Shown one piece after another: positions 22,711 through 30,648 of a stretch of 45,713 nucleotides of DNA. The notes under the pieces were generated by a model. That model searched no databases. It saw only the letters and a program-made list of their open reading frames with translations, and was not told where the DNA came from. Within the stretch, counting starts at the first letter, position 1. Each line of letters opens with the position of its first letter. Both the position numbers and the translations under genes were made by a program. Source of the DNA: a virus; IMG/VR virus record IMGVR_UViG_3300024519_000002, positions 1-45,713 of that record, one strand, 5' to 3'.

Positions 22711-23513
22711 CGCGCCCTCCGCAGCCTGACGGTCAGATCCCGATACGTCCAACCGATCGTCGTGGGCTCGCGCTCGTTCTCTCCGGTAAAGCTCAGATCG
22801 ACGAGCAGGCGGTCCTTCTCCTTGAAGACGAGCTTGTCGGCGACGCGGTCGACGTCGACCAGCGTCAAGTTCAGCTCGCCGAGGTGCCAGACCTCCAGCG
22901 TAACGCGGTGGTCGCGCATGTCGTAGGCGTATTCGAAGACGTACGTCTCCCCCTCGGTCGGCGCGATGCGTGCCTCCTTCCGAGGCTTTTCCTCTTGCGG
23001 CATGCCGATCCCGTGGCGGAGAACCATCTTCCACCTCTCCGGTCCCAGGAGGTTGACGTAGCCGACCATGTCCTTGTTCCCGTTCCTGACCAACCAGAAG
23101 ACGTTGTGGAAGCCGTCCGTCGGGTCCTGCCACTCGCCCATGTCCACGGTCATCGACAGCTCGACGCCGTCGTAGGGGCCAGCCGGGACCTTCATCTCGT
23201 GCCGCTTGACGGGCTCCTCGGCGGTGGGCGTGAAGTCAGGGAGCTCGAAACAGACGTCGGCCTCACAGTCCCCGGGCGGCTCCGGCGGGTCGACGGGCGG
23301 CGGCTCCTCGACGGGCTCCAGGGTGAGCTTGCCGCTCATCGCGTAGAGCTTTCCGCCGAGGTCCACGTAGACCACTCCGTCGGTCGTCGCGTCGCGGGGC
23401 AGGACGATCTGCTCGCCCGCCGCCGCGAATAGTGCCATGCCTCCGGCGGCGAGCGCCAAGGCAACAAAGAGGATCTCGACGCTTGGGAATCTTCTTTCTG
23501 GGTTCGGGATCAT
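22707..23513 (-). CDS. Exported or membrane-anchored lectin-like beta-sandwich protein
   Basis: 268 residues, ATG at 23513, SD AAGGA. A signal or anchor segment at 11-32 (VEILFVALALAAGGMALFAA) follows two Arg. After a Pro-rich linker (67-80) and a Cys pair (CEADVC) comes a beta domain with MTVDMGEWQDPTDGFHNVFW, GNKDMVGYVNLLG, and DHRVTLEVWHLGELNLTLVD. This is the look of a concanavalin-A-like jelly roll. It would act at the cell surface, for example in superinfection control. Carbohydrate binding is inference. Confidence 0.55.
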   Translation of the reverse strand: MIPNPERRFPSVEILFVALALAAGGMALFAAAGEQIVLPRDATTDGVVYVDLGGKLYAMSGKLTLEPVEEPPPVDPPEPPGDCEADVCFELPDFTPTAEEPVKRHEMKVPAGPYDGVELSMTVDMGEWQDPTDGFHNVFWLVRNGNKDMVGYVNLLGPERWKMVLRHGIGMPQEEKPRKEARIAPTEGETYVFEYAYDMRDHRVTLEVWHLGELNLTLVDVDRVADKLVFKEKDRLLVDLSFTGENEREPTTIGWTYRDLTVRLRRAR

Positions 23514-23562
23514 GTCTTTTTCCTTTCTACTGTGGCAGCGCGCGCCGCCGTTTACTTGACTC

Positions 23563-23949
23563 TCACGGTTTCACCGCCGACCACCTGGACACGTTGCCCG
23601 TCTCGAAGCCGTCGGCGAAGATGGCAGGGCCTCCGGGAAGATCGAACGCCACCGCCAGGCCCCACCCGAAGCACGGGAAGGGCGGAGAGACGACCATACC
23701 CCACCGCCGGGCCGTTGGATCCCACCGCGGCGGGACGGGCGGCGTATACCACCCGTTGGCGCATGGCGAATCAGGAGGGAGCGCTTCCATGTAGAACGGG
23801 GCGGAGAAGCGCTCGCCCCAATCCGTCGCGGGGTCCTGCGCGCTCAAGATGAGCGTCGGGCCGTCGATGAAGACGAGCTCCCACGGGCAGTCGGCCTGCC
23901 CTGCGCAACCCGCGGAGAAGGCCAGAAGGAGGGAGACGAGGACGGTCAT
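23563..23949 (-). CDS. Small lipoprotein with C-terminal DGFETGN motif
   Basis: 128 residues, ATG at 23949 (ATGA overlap). Signal with lipobox: LLLAFSAGC, predicted lipidated Cys15. The mature part has Pro and paired Cys (CPWELVF, SPCANGW, PPFPCFGWG) and ends FADGFETGNVSRWS plus a short tail. That end is the DGFESG-type motif I recall at termini of many secreted proteins of Acidobacteriota, myxobacteria-like and Xanthomonadales genomes. Lipoproteins of phages often block superinfection or serve as outer spanins. Host-like origin is suspected. Confidence 0.6.
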   Translation of the reverse strand: MTVLVSLLLAFSAGCAGQADCPWELVFIDGPTLILSAQDPATDWGERFSAPFYMEALPPDSPCANGWYTPPVPPRWDPTARRWGMVVSPPFPCFGWGLAVAFDLPGGPAIFADGFETGNVSRWSAVKP

Positions 23950-24143
23950 GTTCTTCTCCTCCTCTCTTCAAGTAGGCGTGACGCCGCGACTCGTCGCGGA
24001 TGGGTTTCAGTTTCGTCCTCTTTCATCCTCTCGAGGACCGTGGACGGCCAATACTTTCGAAGCATGGCCTGCATGGCGCGCAGGACGTCCGCCTCGAACA
24101 TGTCGGCGCGACGCTCGCCGGGGAGCCTCTCGGGCACCTTCAT
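23946..24143 (-). CDS. Small basic helical protein
   Basis: 65 residues, ATG at 24143, overlapping genes on both sides. Helical with ADMFEADVLRAMQAMLRKYW, then an Arg-rich end (LLEERRRRT). Unknown. Confidence 0.6.
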   Translation of the reverse strand: MKVPERLPGERRADMFEADVLRAMQAMLRKYWPSTVLERMKEDETETHPRRVAASRLLEERRRRT

Positions 24144-24313
24144 GCTGGCACCCGCCGTCGAGTGCCGGCCTCAATTTCGATCTCGCGGGCTTGGCCTTCG
24201 AGATCCTCCGCCAAGGCGTCGGAGACCATGGCCATCTCCCTGGACGCTCGCGCGTCGTTGCGGTGTCCCTCAGCGCGGCGGCGAAGCTCTGCCACTTCCT
24301 CGGGCACCTTCAC
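24140..24313 (-). CDS. Small coiled-coil protein
   Basis: 57 residues from GTG 24313 (GTGA overlap); ATG 24325 is an alternative that adds four residues. One long helix with heptad-like charge spacing: EEVAELRRRAEGHRNDARAS and ALAEDLEGQAREIEIEAG. Unknown function. Confidence 0.55.
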   Translation of the reverse strand: MKVPEEVAELRRRAEGHRNDARASREMAMVSDALAEDLEGQAREIEIEAGTRRRVPA

Positions 24314-24549
24314 GGCATCCCCCACGCGCGCTCGTATCCGCCAAGGATCTTGTCGACGAGCTCGGCTCGCAACGGCTTGCCGCCGCGCTCGAGCTCAGAC
24401 AGGTAGGCCGGGCTGATGCCCGCCGCCTCGGCGGCCTGGGCTTGCGTCTTCGCGTAGTCCCCGCGGATCGCCAGGAGCCCGGCGGCCGACAGGAGCCTTC
24501 CGTCCCGGCAGGTTGGGCAGGTGATGAAGTGCTCGTCGCTGCGGTTCAT
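24310..24549 (-). CDS. HTH (XRE-type) protein with N-terminal CxxC
   Basis: 79 residues, ATG at 24549 (ATGA overlap). One CPTC pair at 11-14, then a Cro/CI-type helix-turn-helix: TQAQAAEAAGISPAYLSELE (about 36-55). The order, metal knuckle then HTH, recalls MqsA/YgiT-type antitoxins, but only one Cys pair is present and no toxin neighbour is evident. Likely a DNA-binding regulator. Confidence 0.7.
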   Translation of the reverse strand: MNRSDEHFITCPTCRDGRLLSAAGLLAIRGDYAKTQAQAAEAAGISPAYLSELERGGKPLRAELVDKILGGYERAWGMP

Positions 24550-24803
24550 CGGATCCCCTCGGAAACGGCCCGCAGGGAGGGCTCGAGATCGGTAAACGCG
24601 CGACTGGCGCGCTGGGCGGCGGCCGCCACGTCTAAATACCCGGCCGCGAGGGAGTCGCACGACGACTTGAATAGCCTGGCCAAATCCTTCACGGTCAGCC
24701 TCCACGTCCGGAAGGCGGCGAGGCGGGTCGTCAGTTTCCACCGCGCAAGGTTCCCGGTTGCGCAGCCTCTGGAGATGATCTTCTTTGCCTGTCGTCTCTT
24801 CAT
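24546..24803 (-). CDS. RQAKKI-family small protein, copy A
   Basis: 86 residues, ATG at 24803. N-terminus MKRRQAKKIISRGCA matches that of the 30608 gene (MKNRQAKKIFTRICA). The remaining part is helical and unrelated. No SD; the candidate promoter -10 is six bases before the ATG, so it may be leaderless. First gene of the run down to 21686. Function unknown; the shared head could be a nucleic-acid-binding tag or leader-type sequence. Confidence 0.65.
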   Translation of the reverse strand: MKRRQAKKIISRGCATGNLARWKLTTRLAAFRTWRLTVKDLARLFKSSCDSLAAGYLDVAAAAQRASRAFTDLEPSLRAVSEGIR

Positions 24804-24809
24804 GTCCAC

Positions 24810-24838
24810 ACTCTGGCATATCCGCTGATCCGCGTCAA
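24810..24838 (-). promoter_or_regulatory. Candidate promoter, leaderless type
   Basis: TTGACG (24838-24833), 17 bases, CAGAGT (24815-24810), six bases to ATG 24803. The -10 keeps only the A2, A4 and T6 positions. Confidence 0.45.
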
Positions 24839-24846
24839 GGACAATC

Positions 24847-26451
24847 TCACCACGGCCCGCCCGGGTCGGCCATCGCCAGGCGAGCGCGGGCGTCCTCGTC
24901 GGGGACCACCACTCCGCCCCGCTCCTGCCCCGCCAGGCGCTCGAGCCGGAGGATCTCATAGACCCCGGAGGCCAGGTGGCGGAGCGCGTCGGCGCCGTGG
25001 CTCGCATCGTTCTTGTCGGGCGATCTGGCGCCCCCGACGTCGAGCGGGTCGACACCGTCCGGGATGCGCACGCGGTAGCCCTGGATCGCCTCCTGTAGGT
25101 ACCGGCACCGCTTGTGGACCCTGATCTGCCCGGAGTCGAAAAGCTCCAGGACGTGGCGAATCGACCAGGAGATCCAGCTCGACGAGTTGATCGGGTGACG
25201 CTCGCCGGACGGGTCGATCACGGCCTGCAAGTCCAGAAATGGAACGCCCTCGCCGCCGAGGTTGCGCACCCAGCTATTGCCGTCGCTCTCCCGCTGCTTT
25301 CCGGCGGGGTCGAAGAAGACGTCGGCCCGAAGCGGGTAGCTGTCGATCTTTTCCATGATGTCGACGGCTGCGGTCGTCCACGCCGTCGTAAGCCAGCTCA
25401 GATCCCACTCGATCCACAGGCGCCAGGGGTCCGACTTCTCGAGTAGGCCCAGGAGGCACACGAGCCGCGAGGTAAGCGACGAGCCGAAGTCCATCCCGCC
25501 ATAGAGCCAGCACCGCCGGCGAAGCTCCGCCAAGCCCGGCTCGTCCTCGTCGTAGAGCAGACTCGGGACGCTGACCGGCCACAGCCGGCCGGGAACGACC
25601 GCGCCGGCCTTGCATTCGTACTGCTCGGCGAATTGCTCCTCAGTGAGCCTGCCGCGGGGCCGGATACGACTCTCTTTGAAGTCGTCCGGACGATTCGGGT
25701 CAGCTCTCCAGGTCATCTCGCGGACCATGCGCGGATCCATCTCGTTCTTCGTCCGCCAGATGAAATGCCCGGCGAGTGGCGGCGGATTGAAGACGAACCA
25801 ATTCGACCGCGCCACCGACTCGATCGCCGTCCAGGAAAGGCGCATCGTCGCGGTGTCGACCTTGCCGGCTTCGTCGACAAAGACGAGCGTTCGCCGCTTG
25901 CCCTGCCCGAATCCACCCTGAGTTGACTCGCCTGTGATCTCCGAGCCCAGCTCGGCGTCGCGAAGGAGAAGGTGCTTGTCGGCGTACTCGCCGAGAGGCT
26001 TCAGCCACGGCGGCTGCAGGGCTTCCAGGAATCGGAGCCGCTCGAAAAGGCTGTCACTGTCACCGCGGCGGTCGACCAGCTCCTCTTTCCGACTTCCCAG
26101 AAGGGCGGAGAACCCCGGCTCGAAACGGTGGCGCCAGAAGACCTTATGGAGCACTAGCCAGGTGACGCCGATCTTTCGCGACTTCGGCACCATGGCATCC
26201 TCTCCGGCCCGCTCGCGCTCATCGAGCCAGAGGGATAGCTCTTTCTGAGATTCCCAGAGGACGAAGGGCACCGTCCTCCTCGTCGGGTCGTCGATCTCAT
26301 ATGGGTTGTAGACCCACCCGTAATGCCCGATCCAATGAAAGAAGCTCTTCGCGCACAGCGCGCGATCGGCCGCCTGCGCGACTTCATCGCCGGCGATCCT
26401 CTTCGTCCAGTCGGCGCGCCGTCGGACCTCGTCGAGCCACGGGTCGGTCAC
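24847..26451 (-). CDS. Terminase large subunit
   Basis: 534 residues from GTG at 26451 (TAGTG overlap). ATPase domain: adenine-binding region VPFVLWESQKELSLWL (61-76), an atypical Walker A SRKIGVTW (91-98), Walker B LVFVDEA (189-195) and a coupling region SNWFVFNPPPLAG. RNase-H-like nuclease: GGMDFGSS with Asp321, DVFFDPAGKQ near 385 and DASHGADALRH near 490. It cuts and pumps phage DNA into the prohead. Walker A lacks the usual GKT/S but SRKxGxT/SW is common in this terminase clade. The portal is 20 kb away on the opposite strand, an unusual separation. Confidence 0.9.
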   Translation of the reverse strand: MTDPWLDEVRRRADWTKRIAGDEVAQAADRALCAKSFFHWIGHYGWVYNPYEIDDPTRRTVPFVLWESQKELSLWLDERERAGEDAMVPKSRKIGVTWLVLHKVFWRHRFEPGFSALLGSRKEELVDRRGDSDSLFERLRFLEALQPPWLKPLGEYADKHLLLRDAELGSEITGESTQGGFGQGKRRTLVFVDEAGKVDTATMRLSWTAIESVARSNWFVFNPPPLAGHFIWRTKNEMDPRMVREMTWRADPNRPDDFKESRIRPRGRLTEEQFAEQYECKAGAVVPGRLWPVSVPSLLYDEDEPGLAELRRRCWLYGGMDFGSSLTSRLVCLLGLLEKSDPWRLWIEWDLSWLTTAWTTAAVDIMEKIDSYPLRADVFFDPAGKQRESDGNSWVRNLGGEGVPFLDLQAVIDPSGERHPINSSSWISWSIRHVLELFDSGQIRVHKRCRYLQEAIQGYRVRIPDGVDPLDVGGARSPDKNDASHGADALRHLASGVYEILRLERLAGQERGGVVVPDEDARARLAMADPGGPW

Positions 26452-26762
26452 TAGTTGACCGCCCCCGAGTCTCGTCGTCTTCGGCGTTCGCGTAGTCGGT
26501 GCATCGCCTCCCGGTGTCCAAATTCCTTACGCTCCGCCGCGAATAGCTTTGATCCGGATAGCGGGTCAGTCGCGCCGCGCAGGCTTACGCGCTCCATTTC
26601 GCCATACTTCGGACCGTAGAAGGGCTCGTCGGCTGCGTTGGTCACCTCGACAACGTCCGCCCATAGGCCGATCTTCCCGCCAGCGTCGCGCGGCTCAGAG
26701 CGAAGCTCCACAATCCGACCATCAAATAGAATCGCTGGATCGCCCGCGGAAAGGTCTCTCAT
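26451..26762 (-). CDS. Small protein between terminase genes
   Basis: 103 residues, ATG at 26762, overlapping both terminase-side genes. N-terminal beta part (GDPAILFDGRIVELRSEP) and a very basic C-terminus (RLRERRRRRDSG). Possibly a packaging accessory protein, judged only by position. Confidence 0.65.
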   Translation of the reverse strand: MRDLSAGDPAILFDGRIVELRSEPRDAGGKIGLWADVVEVTNAADEPFYGPKYGEMERVSLRGATDPLSGSKLFAAERKEFGHREAMHRLRERRRRRDSGAVN

Positions 26763-27283
26763 TCCACCCTCCCCTTGATGAAGTCGAGCAACTCCTCGGC
26801 GTCCATCTTCGACACGTCAACCCCCCGAAAGTCAGCCACCTTTACGTTTGCCGTCGTTTCCAGCTTTTGAGCCTGTAGCGGCGGGGCATATCCGACTCCG
26901 AGAAGTTGCATCTGATATATGAGCGCCCCGAGAGCTTCGTGCTTGTCGAGCTTTCTTTCCGAGTGCGCCATGGCTGGCAAAGTGCAGATATCGAAGCGTG
27001 CCGCAAAATGTGCATAGTTCGGCTCGTCATCATGTCCGCGGTTTAGCCAGGTCCGTAACGTTGTGTCCGAGAGTCCGGCCACTCGCGCGCAGTAGGCCCC
27101 GGAACCCCTGTGCCACCTACAGCGGAGCGCTCGGTTCACAAACTGGCTCCCGATCTTCTCGGCCACGAAGTCGATCTCGATCTCCGGCATCAGGAGGAGG
27201 TCCGGCATCTCGTCCGGCCACCCGTCGGCGTGCTCCGCCTCGAGCGCTTCCATCAGCTCGTTGAACGTTTCGCGATACGTCAT
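26759..27283 (-). CDS. Putative terminase small subunit
   Basis: 174 residues, ATG at 27283. Central helix-turn-helix: YCARVAGLSDTTLRTWLNRG (about 64-83), typical for small terminase DNA recognition. Then a helical part (DKHEALGALIYQMQLLGVG) for oligomerisation and a C-terminal VSKMDAEELLDFIKG, similar to the short helix through which small subunits contact the large one. Position two genes before the large subunit agrees. Confidence 0.65.
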   Translation of the reverse strand: MTYRETFNELMEALEAEHADGWPDEMPDLLLMPEIEIDFVAEKIGSQFVNRALRCRWHRGSGAYCARVAGLSDTTLRTWLNRGHDDEPNYAHFAARFDICTLPAMAHSERKLDKHEALGALIYQMQLLGVGYAPPLQAQKLETTANVKVADFRGVDVSKMDAEELLDFIKGRVE

Positions 27284-27495
27284 GGTCCGAATTCCTCATC
27301 GCCACGGCCATCCTCGAAAGTCGTATCTTGATAGAATTCCGGACACGTATCCGCGGACGTCGTCTCGAATCGCGGCGACCTCCTGTTCAGGCAGTCTCCG
27401 CCGACCGGATCGGCGCCAGCATCCCTGGCCCGCGTTACGCGAACCAGTCCGCCGCCGTCGAAATACTCACAAAACGCGCAGGTTGATTCGATCAT
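27280..27495 (-). CDS. Small Cys-rich protein
   Basis: 71 residues, ATG at 27495 (overlap). Pattern CAFCEYF, GDCLNR, TCPEFY: four Cys spaced as in small phage zinc-ribbon proteins of the C-x2-C...C...CPEF type. Unknown role. Confidence 0.65.
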   Translation of the reverse strand: MIESTCAFCEYFDGGGLVRVTRARDAGADPVGGDCLNRRSPRFETTSADTCPEFYQDTTFEDGRGDEEFGP

Positions 27496-27836
27496 GGCTC
27501 CGTCTCCGGAATCAGCGAAAAGCCGACAACCGGACAGTCCGTCGGCAAGTCGCCGTCGATGTCGGTCGGCGAGGTCATAATCTTGACGGCCTGATACTCT
27601 CCCGGAGTCAAGTCCTTCTCTCGGATGACGCGACGGCACGCAACGCGCCCGCCTCGCCCAACCTTCCAGCCGCTCTCGCGCAACGTGAAGCCGAGAAAGT
27701 CGGACAATCCCGTCCCGTAGACTACCGCAACGCGATCTCCGGTCTTTATACCGCCCATAGCGCGGGCCGCATGGTTCAACATGATGGCGCCGCTCCTGAC
27801 GCTGATCTTGGCAGGCTTTCTGAACGTTTCCCACAT
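27492..27836 (-). CDS. Unknown protein
   Basis: 114 residues, ATG at 27836 overlapping the nuclease stop (TGATG). Basic first half (FRKPAKISVRSGAIMLNHAA), GGIKTGDRVAVVYGTGLSDF and a beta end. The stretch reminds one of SpoVT/AbrB-like swapped-hairpin or small regulator folds, but this is weak. Unknown. Confidence 0.65.
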   Translation of the reverse strand: MWETFRKPAKISVRSGAIMLNHAARAMGGIKTGDRVAVVYGTGLSDFLGFTLRESGWKVGRGGRVACRRVIREKDLTPGEYQAVKIMTSPTDIDGDLPTDCPVVGFSLIPETEP

Positions 27837-28669
27837 CACGAAGTCCTTTCCATCTGTCGGTCGTCCTCGCGCATGTCCGCGGCGGCGGCGAGGAAGGTGT
27901 TGACGTCCTTCGACGCAACGGGGCAGAAGTCGCCCAGCAGCGCCACCTCGGTCTCGTGCCGCGGCGCCTTCGCCATGATGCCACCGAAGACGACCTGATC
28001 GCGTTCGTCGTTCGCCTTGCGGGCGCGGGTCAGTCGCGGTGGCCCATCCTTCGGAAGGCGGAGCACGGCGCCGGTAATGGGCACGTCCAGGGCCTGGTTC
28101 ACGGCGAGGCAGTAGGCCGCGTCCTGTGGCGGTCCGGACGTCGGGATGGACCCCATCTTGATCTCGAGGACGGTGAGCTCCGCCGCGGTCGGCCACCACG
28201 CCGGGGGCGTCGTCATCGCCCCACCGACGTCGAGCGTCCCGGCGAATCGGAACGGCGCACCGCTCGGCGGGTGCACAAGCCCCGAGACGACGTGCTCGGC
28301 CATTAGGGAGCGCCAGCCCACCTCGCGCTTGAAGGCCAGCCACGCGTCGAGGAACGGCGCCACGTCGTCATCTGGATCCGCCCAGAAGGGCAGACCCGAC
28401 AGCTCGACCTCGGCGACCTTCTCCGCGACTCGTCGGCCCAGGTCGAGGACGTGCGCCGGCGCGAAAGCGTAGCCGTCCATCCCGGCGCCGCGCGCGAGCA
28501 AGGTGCCGACGGACGGCAAGTCGCGTCCGTCCGCGTCGGCGTAGCGGTGCATCTCGACATCGACAAGCTCGACGCCCGGGGGATCTCCCAGGCGAGCCCG
28601 GAGGAGGTCCTGAAGCGGCCGGAGCGGGTCGTCCGCCTTGAGCCTCGCGAACGGCATCAGACGTGCCAC
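27836..28669 (-). CDS. PD-(D/E)XK exonuclease (RecB/Cas4-like)
   Basis: 277 residues from GTG 28669; ATG 28657 is an alternative start. Nuclease motifs in order: E126 in SLMAEHVVSG, GTLD (144-147), E-I-K (169-171), then Q182 and AAYCLAVNQ. This is the metal-dependent PD-(D/E)XK core used by phage exonucleases that trim 5' ends for single-strand annealing. RecT-like protein lies two genes upstream, which completes the recombination pair. N-terminal DUF-like part contains MHRYADADGRDLPSVGTLL, common to this family. Confidence 0.8.
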   Translation of the reverse strand: MARLMPFARLKADDPLRPLQDLLRARLGDPPGVELVDVEMHRYADADGRDLPSVGTLLARGAGMDGYAFAPAHVLDLGRRVAEKVAEVELSGLPFWADPDDDVAPFLDAWLAFKREVGWRSLMAEHVVSGLVHPPSGAPFRFAGTLDVGGAMTTPPAWWPTAAELTVLEIKMGSIPTSGPPQDAAYCLAVNQALDVPITGAVLRLPKDGPPRLTRARKANDERDQVVFGGIMAKAPRHETEVALLGDFCPVASKDVNTFLAAAADMREDDRQMERTS

Positions 28670-28688
28670 CCTTTCCCGGGGTTGGACT

Positions 28689-29288
28689 TCATGACGTCGC
28701 TCCAGAGAAGATCACCAGAGAAGCGTGGCGGGTCGCATCGTCCGGCCAGTCGACGTCGGTCAGGAGGCGGCTCGCCATATTCCAGTGGGTCGGAGAGTGC
28801 TCCTCGGGCGCCATGTACATCAAAGAGTCGCGGAATTTGTGGACGCCCTGAGTTGCCTCCGGCGCAAGATCACAAATCTTGATGAGAACTTCGTACAGAT
28901 TTCTACCCATGTCGAAACCCTTCAGGATGTCAGAGAAGTCGACTTCGAAGCGGACGATGACGTTTCCTTCCCCTAGCTCTTCCCACCCGTCCGGAGGGTT
29001 GTCGCGCGAGGTGGCGCGGTAGGTCGGTTCGTACTCGCGCGAGACGTCGAAGTGGTGCCACTCCGCGCCGACGTCGCTCACCATCCGGACGGACACCTCG
29101 ATGTCATCTCCGGATTCGTAATCTTCCGAGTCGAGTTCACGATAGCGCTCCGCGGCGGACTCGGCGTCGGCGGCATAGACGGTCCTCTCGATCTCGTTGG
29201 ATATTTCCACGACCTGCCACGCCGGCGGGCACTTGTGGTGATCGCTCTCGCCCCATCCTTCGCATATCTCGCATCGCGCGAAGCTCAT
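28689..29288 (-). CDS. Unknown protein between RecT and exonuclease
   Basis: 199 residues, ATG at 29288 (overlap). N-terminal CEICEGWGESDHHKC may be a zinc knuckle; then beta-rich acidic part with YAADAESAAERYRELDSEDY and a helical end. Position suggests a link to recombination. Not recognised. Confidence 0.65.
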   Translation of the reverse strand: MSFARCEICEGWGESDHHKCPPAWQVVEISNEIERTVYAADAESAAERYRELDSEDYESGDDIEVSVRMVSDVGAEWHHFDVSREYEPTYRATSRDNPPDGWEELGEGNVIVRFEVDFSDILKGFDMGRNLYEVLIKICDLAPEATQGVHKFRDSLMYMAPEEHSPTHWNMASRLLTDVDWPDDATRHASLVIFSGATS

Positions 29289-30211
29289 GGCGTCCCGCCC
29301 TTCGCGGCGATCCGCTCCTGGGCCGCGGCGACCATGCGACCGATGCCGGCCTCGGATATCGCGCCGGCGGCGATTCCGAGCTCGTCCTGAATCGCCTGGA
29401 TCTCCTTGATCCCGTCGAACCCCGCGGCGTCGAGGGCGGCGACTGTCCCAGCGATCGTGTCGTCGGAGCCATGGCCCCTCGGCTCGCGCACCTTCTCCGG
29501 CGGCGGCGCAACGAAGTCTTCAGGGCCTCCGGCCGGCCCGCCCATCGCCTCGATGTCTTCCGCGATCGACACCCCGAGAAGGATCTCCGGGCAGTGCCTC
29601 CGGCACCACCACACCGCGCCGACATAGCAGAGCTTTTGATCTTGCCCTGGGCCGGTTTCATACCACATCTTGTTGGGCGGCACGAAAGCGTTCTTCTTGC
29701 TCGACCACTGCTCTTTGGCCCACTGCCGGACGGATCCGCGAATCTCGCGCGGCTCGCTTTCGCCCTTGAGCTTCGCGGAGACGACTACGGTCCGGTCGTC
29801 CTTGCTCCCGGAGTGCTCGAAGTCGAGGTGACCGTCCACGGCGGGGTGGCGGCCTATCACACCGATCGCCACCTTACCCTCGACGCAAAACTTGCCGCCG
29901 GGGCCGATGTAACACGAGTCCGCGAGCTGCCAGGGGTTCATCTTCCACGTCCACGCCATCATGACCAGCCGGAAGCATCGCGCGGCGGTCTCCTCGAAGT
30001 TCTTCCCGGTGAACCCCTGCGGCGTCAGGCCGCTCATGGCGATGGCGCGCGCGACGCGGTAAGACTGGTCGAACATGGCCGTGTCCATCCACGCAATCTC
30101 CGACTTCGAGACCGACTTGACGACCGTGGCGGCAGGCTTCGGGATCAAGTCGACTGGGCCTTGCACGACCAGTGCGTCGGCCACAAGATCTTGACCGTTC
30201 GCGCCGCTCAT
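29285..30211 (-). CDS. RecT-family single-strand annealing protein
   Basis: 308 residues, ATG at 30211 (ATGA overlap). RecT-type features: YRVARAIAMSGLTPQGFTGKN, ARCFRLVMMAWTWKMNPWQL, GPGGKFCVEGKVAIGVIGRH, HLDFEHSGSKDDRTVVVSAK, and PPNKMWYETGPGQDQKLCYV near 190. These match the order in RecT/Bet proteins where a helix is followed by IxxxGK and KxxxG motifs. It anneals single strands made by the exonuclease, for recombination or concatemer formation. The C-terminal third is a separate linker plus small helical domain. Confidence 0.8.
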   Translation of the reverse strand: MSGANGQDLVADALVVQGPVDLIPKPAATVVKSVSKSEIAWMDTAMFDQSYRVARAIAMSGLTPQGFTGKNFEETAARCFRLVMMAWTWKMNPWQLADSCYIGPGGKFCVEGKVAIGVIGRHPAVDGHLDFEHSGSKDDRTVVVSAKLKGESEPREIRGSVRQWAKEQWSSKKNAFVPPNKMWYETGPGQDQKLCYVGAVWWCRRHCPEILLGVSIAEDIEAMGGPAGGPEDFVAPPPEKVREPRGHGSDDTIAGTVAALDAAGFDGIKEIQAIQDELGIAAGAISEAGIGRMVAAAQERIAAKGGTP

Positions 30212-30414
30212 GACTCGATCCCTCTGCGGTGCGCCGCGATGGCGTCCAGGTCCGGGTGCCCCTCGACGTCGCAGGGCACCAGGCATGCGACCGGTGCGCG
30301 GTACGTACGGATCGTCACCACGCGGCGCTCGTCGCGGACGAGCTCGACGTAGGCGGACAGGTGGGTCCGCGCCTCGACCATTCCGGGGTCGGACTTCATG
30401 ACGCCGCCGCTCAC
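30208..30414 (-). CDS. Phd/YefM antitoxin-like protein, copy 1
   Basis: 68 residues from GTG 30414 (GTGA overlap); ATG 30399 is an alternative. The core GMVEARTHLSAYVELVRDER followed by RVVTIRTYRAPVACLVP is the Phd/YefM pattern (helix-helix then I-T-R-x-G-x-PVA-xLVP strand). Phd proteins bind DNA and neutralise a toxin, but no toxin gene is adjacent. Maybe a repressor or anti-host-toxin factor. Confidence 0.65.
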   Translation of the reverse strand: MSGGVMKSDPGMVEARTHLSAYVELVRDERRVVTIRTYRAPVACLVPCDVEGHPDLDAIAAHRRGIES

Positions 30415-30608
30415 TGGCATTCTCCGGCGACAAGCGCGGCAAGTCGGGCCGTGCACCCCGGGCGTCGGCGCTCCTCTCCGGCGGTCGGCCGGCGCGTCCG
30501 GAGGGCCGCTCTGTGCGTCGATTGCTTCCAGGATTCCATGATGATGATATCGCCGGCATCGGATGCGCAGATCCTCGTAAAGATCTTCTTCGCTTGTCGG
30601 TTCTTCAT
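30411..30608 (-). CDS. RQAKKI-family small protein, copy B
   Basis: 65 residues, ATG at 30608, SD GAGGAAG. Shares its first 15 residues pattern with the 24803 gene; the rest is basic and different. The 40 bases upstream (30609-30648) and the end of the HNH gene contain TTGACA (30681-30676), but a good -10 is missing. Unknown function. Confidence 0.6.
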   Translation of the reverse strand: MKNRQAKKIFTRICASDAGDIIIMESWKQSTHRAALRTRRPTAGEERRRPGCTARLAALVAGECQ

Positions 30609-30648
30609 GTTCGCTTCCTCGCTTTCCGGCCGGTGATTCGGCCTGATT

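Noticed and set aside
29471-30352. 293-codon plus-strand frame opposite RecT
   Set aside because: Antisense to a recognisable RecT gene; composition rich in Arg, Leu, His and Pro.
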